A stretch of DNA of 64,000 bases, taken from the NCBI RefSeq assembly GCF_033843265.1, contig NZ_JAWXRD010000027.1, forward strand, positions 186,001 to 250,000, read 5' to 3'. How positions within the stretch are numbered: position 1 is the first letter of the stretch; each line of letters starts with the position of its first letter. The notes beneath the pieces are model-generated. The model was not told the origin of the DNA, did not search any database, and was given only the letters and a program-made list of their open reading frames with translations. Positions 43,060-52,829 of this stretch are shown here, in pieces. Made by a program: the position numbers and the translations under genes. The stretch comes from Scandinavium lactucae (GTDB lineage Bacteria > Pseudomonadota > Gammaproteobacteria > Enterobacterales > Enterobacteriaceae).

Positions 43060-43800
43060 TTATTCAGGCATCAGGTTATCCAGAAATTCATTAGGCTTCT
43101 CACTGTTATATTCAGCCAACCAGCACTCCGTGATCTCCCGCGCTTCTTTCATTGTTCTGAACAGATAATAACCCAGAAAAATACCATGTTCTTCGGCAAA
43201 CTGCATCAGTGCCAGTAATATCAGTTCTGGCTCGTTATCCATCCGTATCTTCAGCGTATATCCGCTACTCGCCACTATCCTGTCTAACACTCTCATTACT
43301 CGCCAAACCAGAATATTCAAATCGATTACTATCGTAAGAACCTCGCGGTAATAATCATCTACCACATTGAAAGTCCTGAATCCTCTGCTACACACCAGAA
43401 TATTGTGAATAAAATCTTAAATGCTATAGACGTCGCCAGTGGGTCCGAGTTTCGCACCGAAGGACGTTGCGTTGCCTTACGACGAAAATTCAGTTTCAGC
43501 ACGAAATAAATCAGACGAACGCGCTTATGATTCGAGGCGTGGCCCTGCCTGCACAGAACCCAAAACAGGTGCTTAAACACCATATCGTGTGTAACGCTCC
43601 GCTATTTAAGTCACTACCTGATCACGGGTTCATCACGCCGCGTATTACGGTTGGTAAAATACAAAGCCCTGCTCTGCGATAACGTCCTGCATACCTGACG
43701 TACGTTCATCGAAAATGTTTCTTTCAGATAACCAACGAGCAAATGGTCCACGTGGTGTCCGGATCCTGGATGGCGGAAAACAACCATGACCAGGTGCTCA
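43060..43800 (-). pseudogene. Decayed IS3-family transposase (orfB) remnant
   Basis: Read on the minus strand, three broken fragments follow the order of an IS3-family OrfB (IS2/IS407-type): ETFSMNVRQVCRTLSQSRALYF with RRDEPVI; then NHKRVRLIYFVLKLNFRR; then FRTFNVVDDYYREVLTIVIDL, VLDRIVASSGYTLKIRMDNEPELI and EAREITECWLAEYNSEKP. Stops and frameshifts separate them. The last fragment has lost about 30 residues that carry the second catalytic Asp-to-Glu span. No orfA or terminal inverted repeats were recognised. It is inactive, left by an insertion next to the acyltransferase gene. Confidence 0.8.
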
Positions 43801-43894
43801 TCCTGAACCAGAAATTGAGTGAGTTTGCCCCATTCATGCCCCACGCCGTGGGATCGGATGGTTATTAATTATAAATATCATTAGGTTAGATAAC

Positions 43895-44206
43895 CTAAAC
43901 TTGCATGCCCATCACTTCCTGGTAGGCCGACACCAGCTTATTCCGCACCTGAATCCCCAGCTGTAGCGACACAGAGGATTTTTGCAGGTCGGTCATCACA
44001 TCATTCAATGCAATCCCCGGCTCGCCTAAGGCAAATTTCTCAGCCTGCGCTTTGGCGCTGTTTTGCGTGTCGCTGATGCGATCGAGTGCTGCGTTGAGCT
44101 GTCCGGCAAAGCTGATGCCCGGCTGTGCTTCCGGCTGCTGATTCCGCGCCACGCTGGCTGCGGCCTGCATCTGCGTCACTACCCCTTCGATACCCGTAAT
44201 GGCCAT
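43895..44206 (-). CDS. fliE: Flagellar hook-basal body protein FliE
   Basis: FliE links the MS ring to the proximal rod and is the first rod-type protein exported. The 103-aa helical protein begins MAITGIEGVVTQMQ and ends KLVSAYQEVMGMQV, as in E. coli. It is a single-gene unit divergent from fliF across a 214-bp region that must hold FlhDC-dependent promoters. Confidence 0.96.
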   Translation of the reverse strand: MAITGIEGVVTQMQAAASVARNQQPEAQPGISFAGQLNAALDRISDTQNSAKAQAEKFALGEPGIALNDVMTDLQKSSVSLQLGIQVRNKLVSAYQEVMGMQV

Positions 44207-44420
44207 GTTTATCCCCTGGTCGATGTCATGGAGGATGAGATTAGCAGTTTGTCAATGAGATAAAGGCGCTAATTAACGTTAAAAAACCCGACTATTTGAG
44301 CCATAGAAAATTCGGGAACGGCAAATAATGGCATCGCTACTACTTTGCCTTTGCCGACCGGGAGTCAGCCTTGCTTTTGTACACGTTTAACGCCATCGAC
44401 CTGGATTCACGAGGTGCGCA

Positions 44421-46100
44421 ATGAGCGCGACAGCCACGACCACGACACCAACGAAAATGCCGGAGTGGGTCACTCGCCTGCGCGCTAACCCGAAAATCCC
44501 TTTAATGGTGGCCAGCGCAGCGGCCGTCGCGATTATTGTCGCGCTGGTGCTGTGGGCAAAAGCGCCCGACTACCGCACGCTGTTCAGCAACCTGACCGAT
44601 CAGGACGGCGGTGCCATCGTCACCCAGTTGCAACAGATGAACGTCCCCTATCGCTTTACCGATAGCGGTGGTGCAATTGAAGTGCCCGCGGATAAAGTCC
44701 ACGAACTGCGTCTGCGTCTTGCCCAGCAGGGGCTGCCGAAAGGTGGCGCTGTGGGCTTTGAGCTGCTGGATCAGGAAAAATTCGGTATCAGCCAGTTCAG
44801 CGAGCAGGTCAACTACCAGCGTGCGCTGGAAGGTGAACTGGCCCGCACCATCGAAACGCTCGGTCCGGTAAAAAGCGCGCGAGTGCATCTGGCGATGCCG
44901 AAGCCGTCGCTGTTCGTTCGTGAACAGAAACTCCCGTCCGCTTCCGTCACCCTGAATCTCGAACCGGGCCGCGCGCTCGACGAAGGCCAGATTGCGGCGG
45001 TAGTGCATTTAGTCTCCAGCGCGGTGGCGGGCCTGCCACCGGGTAATGTCACCCTCGTTGATCAGGGCGGTCATCTGCTCACCCAGTCCAATACCGGCGA
45101 TCGTGACCTTAATGACGCGCAGCTGAAATACGCCTCCGATGTTGAAAGCCGCGTCCAGCGCCGGATCGAATCCATTCTGTCGCCGATTGTTGGCACCGGG
45201 AACGTCCACGCGCAGGTCACCGCGCAGATCAACTTCGACAATAAAGAGCAAACCGAAGAGCAGTACAGCCCGAATGGCGATGCCAGCAAGTCGGTGATGC
45301 GTTCGCGTCAGGTGAATGAAAGCGAGCAGATTGGCGGCCAGAATCCGGGCGGCGTACCGGGCGCGCTGTCGAACTCCCCTGCCCCAGCGCCCAATGCGCC
45401 AATCTCGACCCCGCCGGCTAATCAACAGAACGGCGCGCAGGGCCAGCAGAGCAGTACCAGCAACACCGCCCAGAGCGGACCGCGCAATTCGTCTCGAAAC
45501 GAAACCACTAACTACGAAGTTGACCGCACCATCCGTCACACCAAGATGAACGTGGGTGATATCCAGCGCCTGTCGGTGGCGGTGGTGGTGAACTACAAAA
45601 ATCTGCCGGACGGCAAGCCGCTACCGCTGACCGCCGATCAAATGAAACAGATTGAAGATTTGACCCGCGAAGCAATGGGCTATTCGACCAACCGGGGCGA
45701 TACCCTGAACGTGGTTAATTCGCCGTTCACCGCAGGCGATGAATCCGGTGGCGAGCTGCCGTTCTGGCAACAGCAGTCGTTTATCGATCAGCTCTTGTCT
45801 GCCGGACGCTGGGTGCTGATTGCGCTGGTGGCGTGGATCCTGTGGCGTAAAGCAGTACGTCCTCAGTTAGTGCGCCGCGAGGAAATCGCCAAAGCCGCCC
45901 TGGCAGAAGCCCAAATCGAGCGTGAAACCGCCGAAGCGGTAGAAGTCCGTCTCAGCAAAGATGAGCAGCAGCAGAGTCGCCGGGCTAACCAGCGCCTGAG
46001 CGCCGAAGTGATGAGCCAGCGTATTCGCGAAATGTCAGACAACGATCCGCGCGTCGTCGCGCTGGTCATTCGCCAGTGGATGAGTAACGACCATGAGTAA
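44421..46100 (+). CDS. fliF: Flagellar MS-ring protein
   Basis: FliF forms the MS ring in the inner membrane that anchors rod and switch. The 559-aa protein has two membrane segments (about 28-48 and 455-475) flanking a large periplasmic ring-building region. A cytoplasmic C-terminus (MSQRIREMSDNDPRVVALVIRQW) binds FliG. A Q/N/S-rich linker is seen at about 320-365. It heads the fliFGHIJK operon. Confidence 0.97.
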   Translation: MSATATTTTPTKMPEWVTRLRANPKIPLMVASAAAVAIIVALVLWAKAPDYRTLFSNLTDQDGGAIVTQLQQMNVPYRFTDSGGAIEVPADKVHELRLRLAQQGLPKGGAVGFELLDQEKFGISQFSEQVNYQRALEGELARTIETLGPVKSARVHLAMPKPSLFVREQKLPSASVTLNLEPGRALDEGQIAAVVHLVSSAVAGLPPGNVTLVDQGGHLLTQSNTGDRDLNDAQLKYASDVESRVQRRIESILSPIVGTGNVHAQVTAQINFDNKEQTEEQYSPNGDASKSVMRSRQVNESEQIGGQNPGGVPGALSNSPAPAPNAPISTPPANQQNGAQGQQSSTSNTAQSGPRNSSRNETTNYEVDRTIRHTKMNVGDIQRLSVAVVVNYKNLPDGKPLPLTADQMKQIEDLTREAMGYSTNRGDTLNVVNSPFTAGDESGGELPFWQQQSFIDQLLSAGRWVLIALVAWILWRKAVRPQLVRREEIAKAALAEAQIERETAEAVEVRLSKDEQQQSRRANQRLSAEVMSQRIREMSDNDPRVVALVIRQWMSNDHE

Positions 46101-47091
46101 CACCCTTTCAGGCACCGATAAAAGCGTCATCCTGTTGATGACCATTGGCGAAGACCGCGCAGCAGAGGTGTTCAAACACCTCAACACCCGCGAGGTGCAA
46201 ACCCTCAGTGCGGCGATGGCTAACGTCCGTCAGATTTCCAATAAACAGCTGACCGACGTGCTGGCGGAGTTTGAACAGGAAGCCGAACAGTACGCGGCGC
46301 TGAACGTCAACGCCAACGAATACCTGCGTTCGGTGCTGGTGAAGGCACTGGGCGAAGAGCGTGCCGCCAGCCTGCTGGAAGATATTCTCGAAACCCGCGA
46401 AACCACCAGCGGGATGGAAACGCTCAACTTTATGGAGCCGCAGAGCGCCGCCGACCTTATTCGCGACGAACACCCGCAGATTATTGCCACTATCCTGGTA
46501 CACCTCAAACGTGCGCAAGCGGCGGATATTCTGGCGCTGTTCGACGAGCGTCTGCGTCACGATGTGATGCTGCGTATCGCCACCTTCGGCGGCGTGCAGC
46601 CCGCGGCACTGGCCGAGCTGACCGAAGTGCTGAACAACCTGCTCGACGGCCAGAACCTCAAGCGCAGCAAAATGGGCGGCGTGAGAACCGCAGCCGAAAT
46701 TATCAACCTGATGAAAACCCAGCAGGAAGAAGCGGTCATTACCGCCGTGCGCGAATTCGACGGCGAACTGGCGCAGAAAATCATCGACGAGATGTTCCTG
46801 TTCGAAAACCTGGTCGAAGTGGACGATCGCAGCATCCAGCGCCTGTTGCAGGAAGTGGATTCCGAATCCCTGCTTATCGCGCTCAAAGGTGCCGAGCAGC
46901 CGCTGCGCGAGAAGTTCCTGCGCAATATGTCTCAGCGTGCCGCCGACATTCTGCGCGACGATCTGGCCAACCGTGGCCCGGTTCGCCTGTCGCAGGTCGA
47001 GAACGAACAGAAGGCCATCCTGCTTATTGTGCGTCGTCTGGCCGAAACCGGCGAGATGGTGATTGGCAGCGGAGACGACACCTATGTCTGA
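46093..47091 (+). CDS. fliG: Flagellar motor switch protein FliG
   Basis: FliG carries the torque face of the rotor and contacts the MotA stator. The 332-aa protein has N-terminal FliF-binding, middle FliM-binding (EHPQIIATILVHL...) and C-terminal torque domains with charged residues (KFLRNMSQRAADILRDDL). It overlaps fliF by 8 bp and fliH by 8 bp. Confidence 0.98.
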   Translation: MSNTLSGTDKSVILLMTIGEDRAAEVFKHLNTREVQTLSAAMANVRQISNKQLTDVLAEFEQEAEQYAALNVNANEYLRSVLVKALGEERAASLLEDILETRETTSGMETLNFMEPQSAADLIRDEHPQIIATILVHLKRAQAADILALFDERLRHDVMLRIATFGGVQPAALAELTEVLNNLLDGQNLKRSKMGGVRTAAEIINLMKTQQEEAVITAVREFDGELAQKIIDEMFLFENLVEVDDRSIQRLLQEVDSESLLIALKGAEQPLREKFLRNMSQRAADILRDDLANRGPVRLSQVENEQKAILLIVRRLAETGEMVIGSGDDTYV

Positions 47092-47779
47092 TTCAACGCC
47101 GTGGAAAGTCTGGCAGCCTGACGATCTGACCCCGCCGATGCAGGCGTTGGTGGCGGAACTCATCGGGCCCGCCGATGAGCCGGTAGATGAAGTTTCCGAG
47201 GAGCAAAAGCAGCAACAGCTGCTGGCGCAGATCCAGATGCAGGCCCATGAACAGGGCTACAATGCCGGGCTGGCGGAAGGTCGCGCCGCCGGGGAATCGC
47301 AGGGTTATCAGGAAGGATTAGCGCAAGGGCTGGAACAAGGTCTGGCGCAGGCCCAGCAGCAACAGGTGCCGCTCCACGCCCGAATGCAACAGTTAGTGAG
47401 CGAGTTCCAGCACACGCTCGATGCGCTCGATAGCGTGATTCCCTCGCGTCTGATGCAGATGGCGCTGGAAGCCGCCCGCCAGGTGATCGGCCAGGCTCCG
47501 ATGGTCGATAACACGGCGTTGATCAAACAGATTCAGGAACTGCTCCAACAGGAACCGCTGTTCAGCGGCAAGCCGCAGCTGCGCGTACATCCCGATGATC
47601 TGCAACGCGTAGAGGAAATGGTTGGCGCGACGCTGAGCCTGCACGGCTGGCGGCTGCGCGGCGACCCGTCGCTGCATCACGGCGGCTGTAAAGTGTCAGC
47701 CGATGAAGGCGATCTGGATGCCAGCGTCGCCACCCGCTGGCAAGAGCTGTGCCGCCTGGCCGCTCCGGGAGTCGTGTAA
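47084..47779 (+). CDS. fliH: Flagellar export ATPase regulator FliH
   Basis: FliH binds the export ATPase FliI and docks it at the C ring. The 231-aa protein has a Q/E-rich middle with GxxxG-type repeats (AGLAEGRAAGESQGYQEGLA) forming a long helix. The conserved C-terminal domain contains LRVHPDDLQRVEE and GGCKVSADEGDLDASV. The ATG at 47084 matches the E. coli start (MSD..PWK.W.PDDL) and overlaps fliG by 8 bp. Confidence 0.97.
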   Translation: MSDSTPWKVWQPDDLTPPMQALVAELIGPADEPVDEVSEEQKQQQLLAQIQMQAHEQGYNAGLAEGRAAGESQGYQEGLAQGLEQGLAQAQQQQVPLHARMQQLVSEFQHTLDALDSVIPSRLMQMALEAARQVIGQAPMVDNTALIKQIQELLQQEPLFSGKPQLRVHPDDLQRVEEMVGATLSLHGWRLRGDPSLHHGGCKVSADEGDLDASVATRWQELCRLAAPGVV

Positions 47780-49149
47780 TGACCGCGCGCCTGACCCGCT
47801 GGCTCAACACGCTCGATAACGTCGAGACCAAAATGACGCAGCTACCGTCGGTGCGCCGCTATGGGCGCTTAACCCGCGCCACCGGGCTGGTGCTGGAAGC
47901 CACCGGGCTGCAACTGCCGCTCGGCGCGACCTGTGTGATTGAGCGTCAGGATGGGGGCGAAACGCGCGAAGTGGAAAGCGAAGTGGTCGGTTTCAACGGT
48001 CAGCGCCTGTTTTTAATGCCACTGGAAGAAGTGGAAGGCATTTTGCCCGGCGCACGCGTATATGCCCGGAACGCCTCCGGCGACGGTCTGCACAGCGGGA
48101 AACAGCTGCCACTCGGCCCGGCGCTGCTCGGGCGCGTGCTCGACGGCGCGGGAAAACCGCTCGACGGATTACCGGCTCCGGATACCACCGAAACCGGGGC
48201 GCTGGTAACCCAACCGTTTAACCCGTTACAGCGTACCGCCATCGAACACGTTCTCGACACTGGCGTGCGCCCGATTAACGCTCTGCTCACCGTCGGACGC
48301 GGCCAGCGTATGGGCCTGTTTGCCGGGTCCGGCGTCGGCAAAAGCGTGCTGCTCGGGATGATGGCCCGCTATACCCAGGCCGACGTTATCGTCGTTGGGC
48401 TAATCGGCGAGCGTGGCCGTGAAGTGAAAGACTTTATCGAGAACATTCTCGGGGCCGATGGCCGCGCCCGTTCGGTGGTGATCGCCGCCCCGGCGGACGT
48501 GTCGCCGCTGCTGCGAATGCAGGGTGCCGCCTACGCCACACGCATTGCCGAAGATTTTCGTGACCGGGGTCAGCACGTGTTGCTAATCATGGACTCACTC
48601 ACCCGTTACGCGATGGCTCAGCGTGAAATCGCGCTGGCTATCGGCGAACCGCCTGCCACCAAAGGCTATCCACCGTCGGTGTTTGCCAAGCTGCCTGCGC
48701 TGGTCGAACGCGCCGGGAACGGCATCAGCGGCGGCGGTTCAGTTACTGCATTTTATACCGTGCTCACCGAGGGCGACGATCAGCAGGATCCGATCGCCGA
48801 CTCCGCGCGCGCGATCCTTGACGGCCACATTGTGCTGTCCCGCCGTCTGGCGGAAGCGGGCCACTATCCGGCCATCGACATCGAAGCCTCTATCAGCCGT
48901 GCCATGACTGCCCTCATCACCGAGAAGCACTACGCGCGGGTAAGAAACTTCAAACAACTGCTCTCTAGCTTCCAGCGCAACCGCGACCTGGTCAGCGTCG
49001 GGGCATATGCCAAAGGCAGCGATCCGATGCTCGACAAGGCCATTGCCTTGTGGCCGCAGCTGGAGGCGTTTCTGCAACAGGGTATTTTCGAGAAGGCAGA
49101 CTGGGAAGATTCACTTCAGGCGTTAGAGATTATCTTCCCGGCGGCCTGA
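47779..49149 (+). CDS. fliI: Flagellum-specific export ATPase FliI
   Basis: FliI is the F1-beta-like ATPase that helps unfold and deliver flagellar export substrates. The 456-aa protein has Walker A AGSGVGKS, catalytic glutamate in GERGREV, Walker B VLLIMDSLTRYA and the C-terminal DPIADSARAILDGHIVLSR. The start ATG shares a base with the fliH stop (TAATG); the in-frame ATG ten codons earlier is not used in E. coli. Confidence 0.98.
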   Translation: MTARLTRWLNTLDNVETKMTQLPSVRRYGRLTRATGLVLEATGLQLPLGATCVIERQDGGETREVESEVVGFNGQRLFLMPLEEVEGILPGARVYARNASGDGLHSGKQLPLGPALLGRVLDGAGKPLDGLPAPDTTETGALVTQPFNPLQRTAIEHVLDTGVRPINALLTVGRGQRMGLFAGSGVGKSVLLGMMARYTQADVIVVGLIGERGREVKDFIENILGADGRARSVVIAAPADVSPLLRMQGAAYATRIAEDFRDRGQHVLLIMDSLTRYAMAQREIALAIGEPPATKGYPPSVFAKLPALVERAGNGISGGGSVTAFYTVLTEGDDQQDPIADSARAILDGHIVLSRRLAEAGHYPAIDIEASISRAMTALITEKHYARVRNFKQLLSSFQRNRDLVSVGAYAKGSDPMLDKAIALWPQLEAFLQQGIFEKADWEDSLQALEIIFPAA

Positions 49150-49169
49150 GTTAGCAGGAGTAAACCATC

Positions 49170-49613
49170 ATGGCACAACATGGCGCATTAGTGACGCTGA
49201 AAGAACTGGCCGAAAAAGATGTCGACAATGCCGCCCTGCAATTGGGCGAGATGCGACGGGGCTGTCAGCAGGCGGAAGAGCAGTTGAAGATGCTGATGGA
49301 CTACCAGCTTGAGTACCAGAATAACCTGAACGACAACATGTCTCAGGGGATGGCCAGCCTGCGCTGGCAGAACTATCAGCAGTTTATTCAGACCCTGGAG
49401 AAGGCTATCGACCAGCATCGCCAGCAGCTGTTGCAGTGGAACCGTCGAGTTGAACAGGCGCTCAACGCCTGGCGTGAGAAAAAGCAGCGTTTGCAGGCAT
49501 GGCAGACGCTACAGGACAGACAGGCTGCGGCCACGCTGCTGGCAGAAAACCGTCTGGACCAGAAAAAAATGGATGAGTTCGCCCAGCGTGCCACCTTAAG
49601 GAAACCCGAATGA
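49170..49613 (+). CDS. fliJ: Flagellar export chaperone FliJ
   Basis: FliJ is the coiled-coil stalk in the FliI ring that also recycles chaperones. The 147-aa protein is a long antiparallel coiled coil rich in Q, E and R (QLGEMRRGCQQAEEQLKML...). AGGAG precedes the ATG. Its stop overlaps the fliK start (ATGA). Confidence 0.96.
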   Translation: MAQHGALVTLKELAEKDVDNAALQLGEMRRGCQQAEEQLKMLMDYQLEYQNNLNDNMSQGMASLRWQNYQQFIQTLEKAIDQHRQQLLQWNRRVEQALNAWREKKQRLQAWQTLQDRQAAATLLAENRLDQKKMDEFAQRATLRKPE

Positions 49614-50836
49614 TTACTCTGCCGAAACTTGTCGTCAGTGATGCCGACCTCACCGCTTCTGCTCAGACCGGGGCGACGACCGGCGCAGCCGACGGGGCGC
49701 AGGACTTTTTCGCCCTACTCTCTGGCGCAATGTCCGGAAAGACCGCGGCGAAAGACGGCCCGCTGAGCCTCGCCGATTTGCAGGCCGTCAGCCAGCAACT
49801 GCCGCAGGGTGAGGCCAAAACCACCCTGAGCACACTGCTGGCTCAGCAGGCGGATGACGCAACACAAAAAGTCGATGTGACGGCCCAGGCCGACGCGCAG
49901 TCGGTGCTGAGCGCCTTAACGCCGGAAGTGAAAAGCGACGTGGTGAAACAGCTGGCGAAAGACCTGACCAACGGCGACGACAAGCCGCCCCTCAGCGAGG
50001 AAGAGATGGCCGGGTTAAGCGCGCTGATGGCGATGTTGCCGCATACCACGACCGTCACCGCGGCGCTGCCGACCTCGCCTGCCAATACCGCCATTACAAC
50101 GACCAATGCCAGTAGCGGGAAAGGATTTGCGGACTTCGCTACCACGGCAACCCCGGTCGGCACCGCCCTCTCCGGGCATGACAGCGGCAAAGCATTAGCT
50201 CAGGGCTTGCCGACCCACGGGCTACACGCGGTTCAGACAGATGACAGCCCGGCTAACCAGACTTCGCCGCTGGTTGCGGCTGCCGCCGCGAAAGCTGATG
50301 CCGACAGTTCGCTCTCTGCCGCCGCGCCTGCGGTCAACGTCGCGCCAGTTATCAGCAACGCCACCGCGACGGTGAACACCCATCCGGTGGTAACGGTCAA
50401 TTCCCAGCTCGGCACCCCGGAATGGCAGCAGAACGTCAGCCAGCACATTACCCTGTTTACCCGTCAGGGCCAGCAGACCGCCGAGCTGAAGCTGCACCCG
50501 GAAAACTTAGGCCAGGTCAACATCACCCTCAAGATTGAGGATAACCAGGCGCAAATTCAGATGGTGTCTCCGCACAGCCACGTGCGCGCGGCGCTGGAAG
50601 CGGCTATCCCGACGCTGCGAACTCAACTGGCCGATAACGGTATCCAGCTGTCGCAGAGCAACGTCAGCAGCGAAAGTTTTGCCGGGCAGCAACAGCAGTC
50701 CTCTTTCGGGCAGCACTCCTCGCCACGTTCTTCTGAAGGTCGCGCGTTTCCTGCCGATGATGAAGAGATGCTGAGCGTTCCTGCCAGCCTACAGGCGCAG
50801 GTCCGGGGCAACGGCACCGTCGACACCTTCGCCTAA
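49610..50836 (+). CDS. fliK: Flagellar hook-length control protein FliK
   Basis: FliK measures hook length and switches export from hook to filament proteins. The 408-aa protein has a low-complexity A/T/S/P-rich N-terminal ruler (about 1-260). The conserved C-terminal switch domain (TAELKLHPENLGQVNITLKIEDNQ) occupies about 280-360. The ruler is somewhat longer than in E. coli (375 aa). Confidence 0.96.
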   Translation: MITLPKLVVSDADLTASAQTGATTGAADGAQDFFALLSGAMSGKTAAKDGPLSLADLQAVSQQLPQGEAKTTLSTLLAQQADDATQKVDVTAQADAQSVLSALTPEVKSDVVKQLAKDLTNGDDKPPLSEEEMAGLSALMAMLPHTTTVTAALPTSPANTAITTTNASSGKGFADFATTATPVGTALSGHDSGKALAQGLPTHGLHAVQTDDSPANQTSPLVAAAAAKADADSSLSAAAPAVNVAPVISNATATVNTHPVVTVNSQLGTPEWQQNVSQHITLFTRQGQQTAELKLHPENLGQVNITLKIEDNQAQIQMVSPHSHVRAALEAAIPTLRTQLADNGIQLSQSNVSSESFAGQQQQSSFGQHSSPRSSEGRAFPADDEEMLSVPASLQAQVRGNGTVDTFA

Positions 50837-50941
50837 CGCCAGAGGTAGCACGATTATTCCCGTCTTTTCCACCCTTTGCGCTGGACTTAAGTCGGGATAA
50901 TCACCCGATAAGCAGTACCGAATACAGGAAAGACGTAACAG

Positions 50942-51409
50942 ATGACAGACACCGCGATCTCAAAGAAAAGTAAGCGTTCAATCTGGATCCCGCTGCTGGT
51001 GCTGGTGACGCTCGCCGCCTGCGCCACCGCAGGCTATAGCTATTGGCGACTGCAGCAGCACCCTACCGCCGATGCGAAAAAAGAAGTCCCGCCCCCCCCG
51101 GCTCCGGTGTTCTGGGCGCTGGATACCTTCACGGTGAACCTGGGTGACGCCGATCGCGTGCTTTACGTGGGTATTACGCTGCGTCTGAAAGATGAAGCGA
51201 CCCGTACGCGCCTGAACGAATACCTGCCGGAAGTCCGTAGCCGTTTACTGCTGCTGTTCTCCCGTCAGGATGCCAGCAAACTGGCGACCGATACCGGGAA
51301 ACAGGATCTGGTGAACGCCATTAAACAGACACTTGCGCCGCCTCTGGTGGCGGGCCAGCCGAAGCAGGAAGTGACTGACGTGCTGTATACAGCTTTCATA
51401 CTCCGGTAA
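50942..51409 (+). CDS. fliL: Flagellar basal body-associated protein FliL
   Basis: FliL surrounds the stator and supports motor torque. The 155-aa protein has one N-terminal membrane helix (IWIPLLVLVTLAACATAGYS), a Pro-rich linker and a stomatin-like periplasmic domain (TFTVNLGDADRVLYVGITL). It starts the fliLMNOPQR operon. The 105-bp region upstream contains GATTATTCCCG and CGGGATAATC as an inverted pair and a CCCGATAA resembling a sigma-28 -10, without a good -35. Confidence 0.96.
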   Translation: MTDTAISKKSKRSIWIPLLVLVTLAACATAGYSYWRLQQHPTADAKKEVPPPPAPVFWALDTFTVNLGDADRVLYVGITLRLKDEATRTRLNEYLPEVRSRLLLLFSRQDASKLATDTGKQDLVNAIKQTLAPPLVAGQPKQEVTDVLYTAFILR

Positions 51410-51413
51410 TCCC

Positions 51414-52418
51414 ATGGGCGACAGTATTCTTTCTCAGGCCGAAATTGATGCGCTGCTGAACGGCGACAGCGAGAAGAGCGACGAACCGCAAGCCGGGGCA
51501 ACCGGCGAAAGTGACATTCGTCCCTATGACCCTAATACCCAGCGTCGCGTGGTGCGCGAGCGTTTACAGGCGCTGGAAATTATCAACGAACGCTTTGCGC
51601 GTCAGTTCCGGATGGGGTTGTTTAACCTGCTGCGTCGTAGCCCGGACATTACCGTCGGCGCGATCCGCATTCAGCCCTATCACGAGTTTGCCCGCAACCT
51701 GCCGGTGCCGACCAACTTGAACCTGATCCACCTGAAACCGCTGCGCGGCACGGGCCTGTTTGTGTTCTCGCCAAGCCTGGTGTTTATCGCGGTGGACAAC
51801 CTGTTCGGCGGCGATGGGCGTTTCCCGACCAAAGTAGAAGGTCGTGAGTTTACGCACACCGAACAGCGAGTGATAAACCGTATGTTGAAGCTGGCGCTGG
51901 AAGGTTACAGCGACGCATGGAAAGCGATTCATCCCCTGGAAGTGGAGTACGTGCGATCTGAGATGCAGGTGAAATTTACCAATATCACCACTTCGCCGAA
52001 CGACATTGTGGTCAACACCCCGTTCCATGTGGAAATTGGCAACCTGACCGGTGAGTTCAATATCTGCCTGCCGTTCAGCATGATTGAGCCGCTGCGTGAG
52101 GTGCTGGTTAACCCGCCGCTGGAAAACTCCCGCAGCGAAGACCAGAACTGGCGTGAAAACCTGGTGCGCCAGGTGCAGCACTCCGAGCTGGAGTTGGTGG
52201 CGAACTTTGCCGAGACCTCGCTGCGCCTGTCGCAGATTTTGAAACTCCAGCCCGGGGATGTGCTGCCTATCGATAAACCGGATCGCATTATTGCCCATGT
52301 GGACGGCGTGCCGGTATTGACCAGCCAGTACGGCACGGTGAACGGTCAATACGCGCTGCGCGTAGAGCATCTGATCAACCCGATTTTGAATTCGCTGAAT
52401 GAGGAACAGCCCAAATGA
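51414..52418 (+). CDS. fliM: Flagellar motor switch protein FliM
   Basis: FliM binds phospho-CheY and sets rotation direction. The 334-aa protein begins with the CheY-binding motif (LSQAEIDALLNG). It has the CheC-like middle domain with GDGRFP and a C-terminal SpoA domain (LQPGDVLPIDKPDRIIAHVDG). It lies 4 bp after fliL and overlaps fliN by 4 bp. Confidence 0.98.
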   Translation: MGDSILSQAEIDALLNGDSEKSDEPQAGATGESDIRPYDPNTQRRVVRERLQALEIINERFARQFRMGLFNLLRRSPDITVGAIRIQPYHEFARNLPVPTNLNLIHLKPLRGTGLFVFSPSLVFIAVDNLFGGDGRFPTKVEGREFTHTEQRVINRMLKLALEGYSDAWKAIHPLEVEYVRSEMQVKFTNITTSPNDIVVNTPFHVEIGNLTGEFNICLPFSMIEPLREVLVNPPLENSRSEDQNWRENLVRQVQHSELELVANFAETSLRLSQILKLQPGDVLPIDKPDRIIAHVDGVPVLTSQYGTVNGQYALRVEHLINPILNSLNEEQPK

Positions 52419-52828
52419 GTGATATGAATAATCCGTCCGATGAGAATAACGGCGACATGGACGACCTGTGGGCTGAAGCGTTGAGCGAACAGAAAACCAC
52501 CAGCAGCAAAAGCGCGGCGGATGCGGTCTTCCAGCAGTTAGGCGGCGGCGACGTCAGCGGCACCTTGCAGGATATCGATCTGATCATGGACATTCCGGTC
52601 AAGCTGACCGTTGAACTGGGCCGCACCCGGATGACCATTAAAGAGCTGCTGCGCCTGACGCAAGGCTCGGTGGTGTCGCTGGACGGTCTGGCGGGGGAGC
52701 CGCTCGATATTCTGATCAACGGCTATTTGATTGCCCAGGGCGAAGTGGTTGTGGTCGCCGATAAATACGGCGTACGTATTACTGACATCATTACGCCGTC
52801 CGAGCGTATGCGCCGTCTGAGTCGTTAA
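52415..52828 (+). CDS. fliN: Flagellar motor switch protein FliN
   Basis: FliN forms the base of the C ring and a docking site for FliH. The 137-aa protein has a variable acidic N-terminus and the SpoA domain (IPVKLTVELGRTRMTIKELL...LDILINGYLIAQGEVVVV). It is coupled to fliM (ATGA) and followed after 1 bp by fliO. Confidence 0.98.
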   Translation: MSDMNNPSDENNGDMDDLWAEALSEQKTTSSKSAADAVFQQLGGGDVSGTLQDIDLIMDIPVKLTVELGRTRMTIKELLRLTQGSVVSLDGLAGEPLDILINGYLIAQGEVVVVADKYGVRITDIITPSERMRRLSR

Positions 52829-52829
52829 G

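Noticed and set aside
46108..47163. 351-aa minus-strand frame across fliG
   Set aside because: Antisense to fliG with biased His/Gln/Phe composition, typical of a shadow frame.
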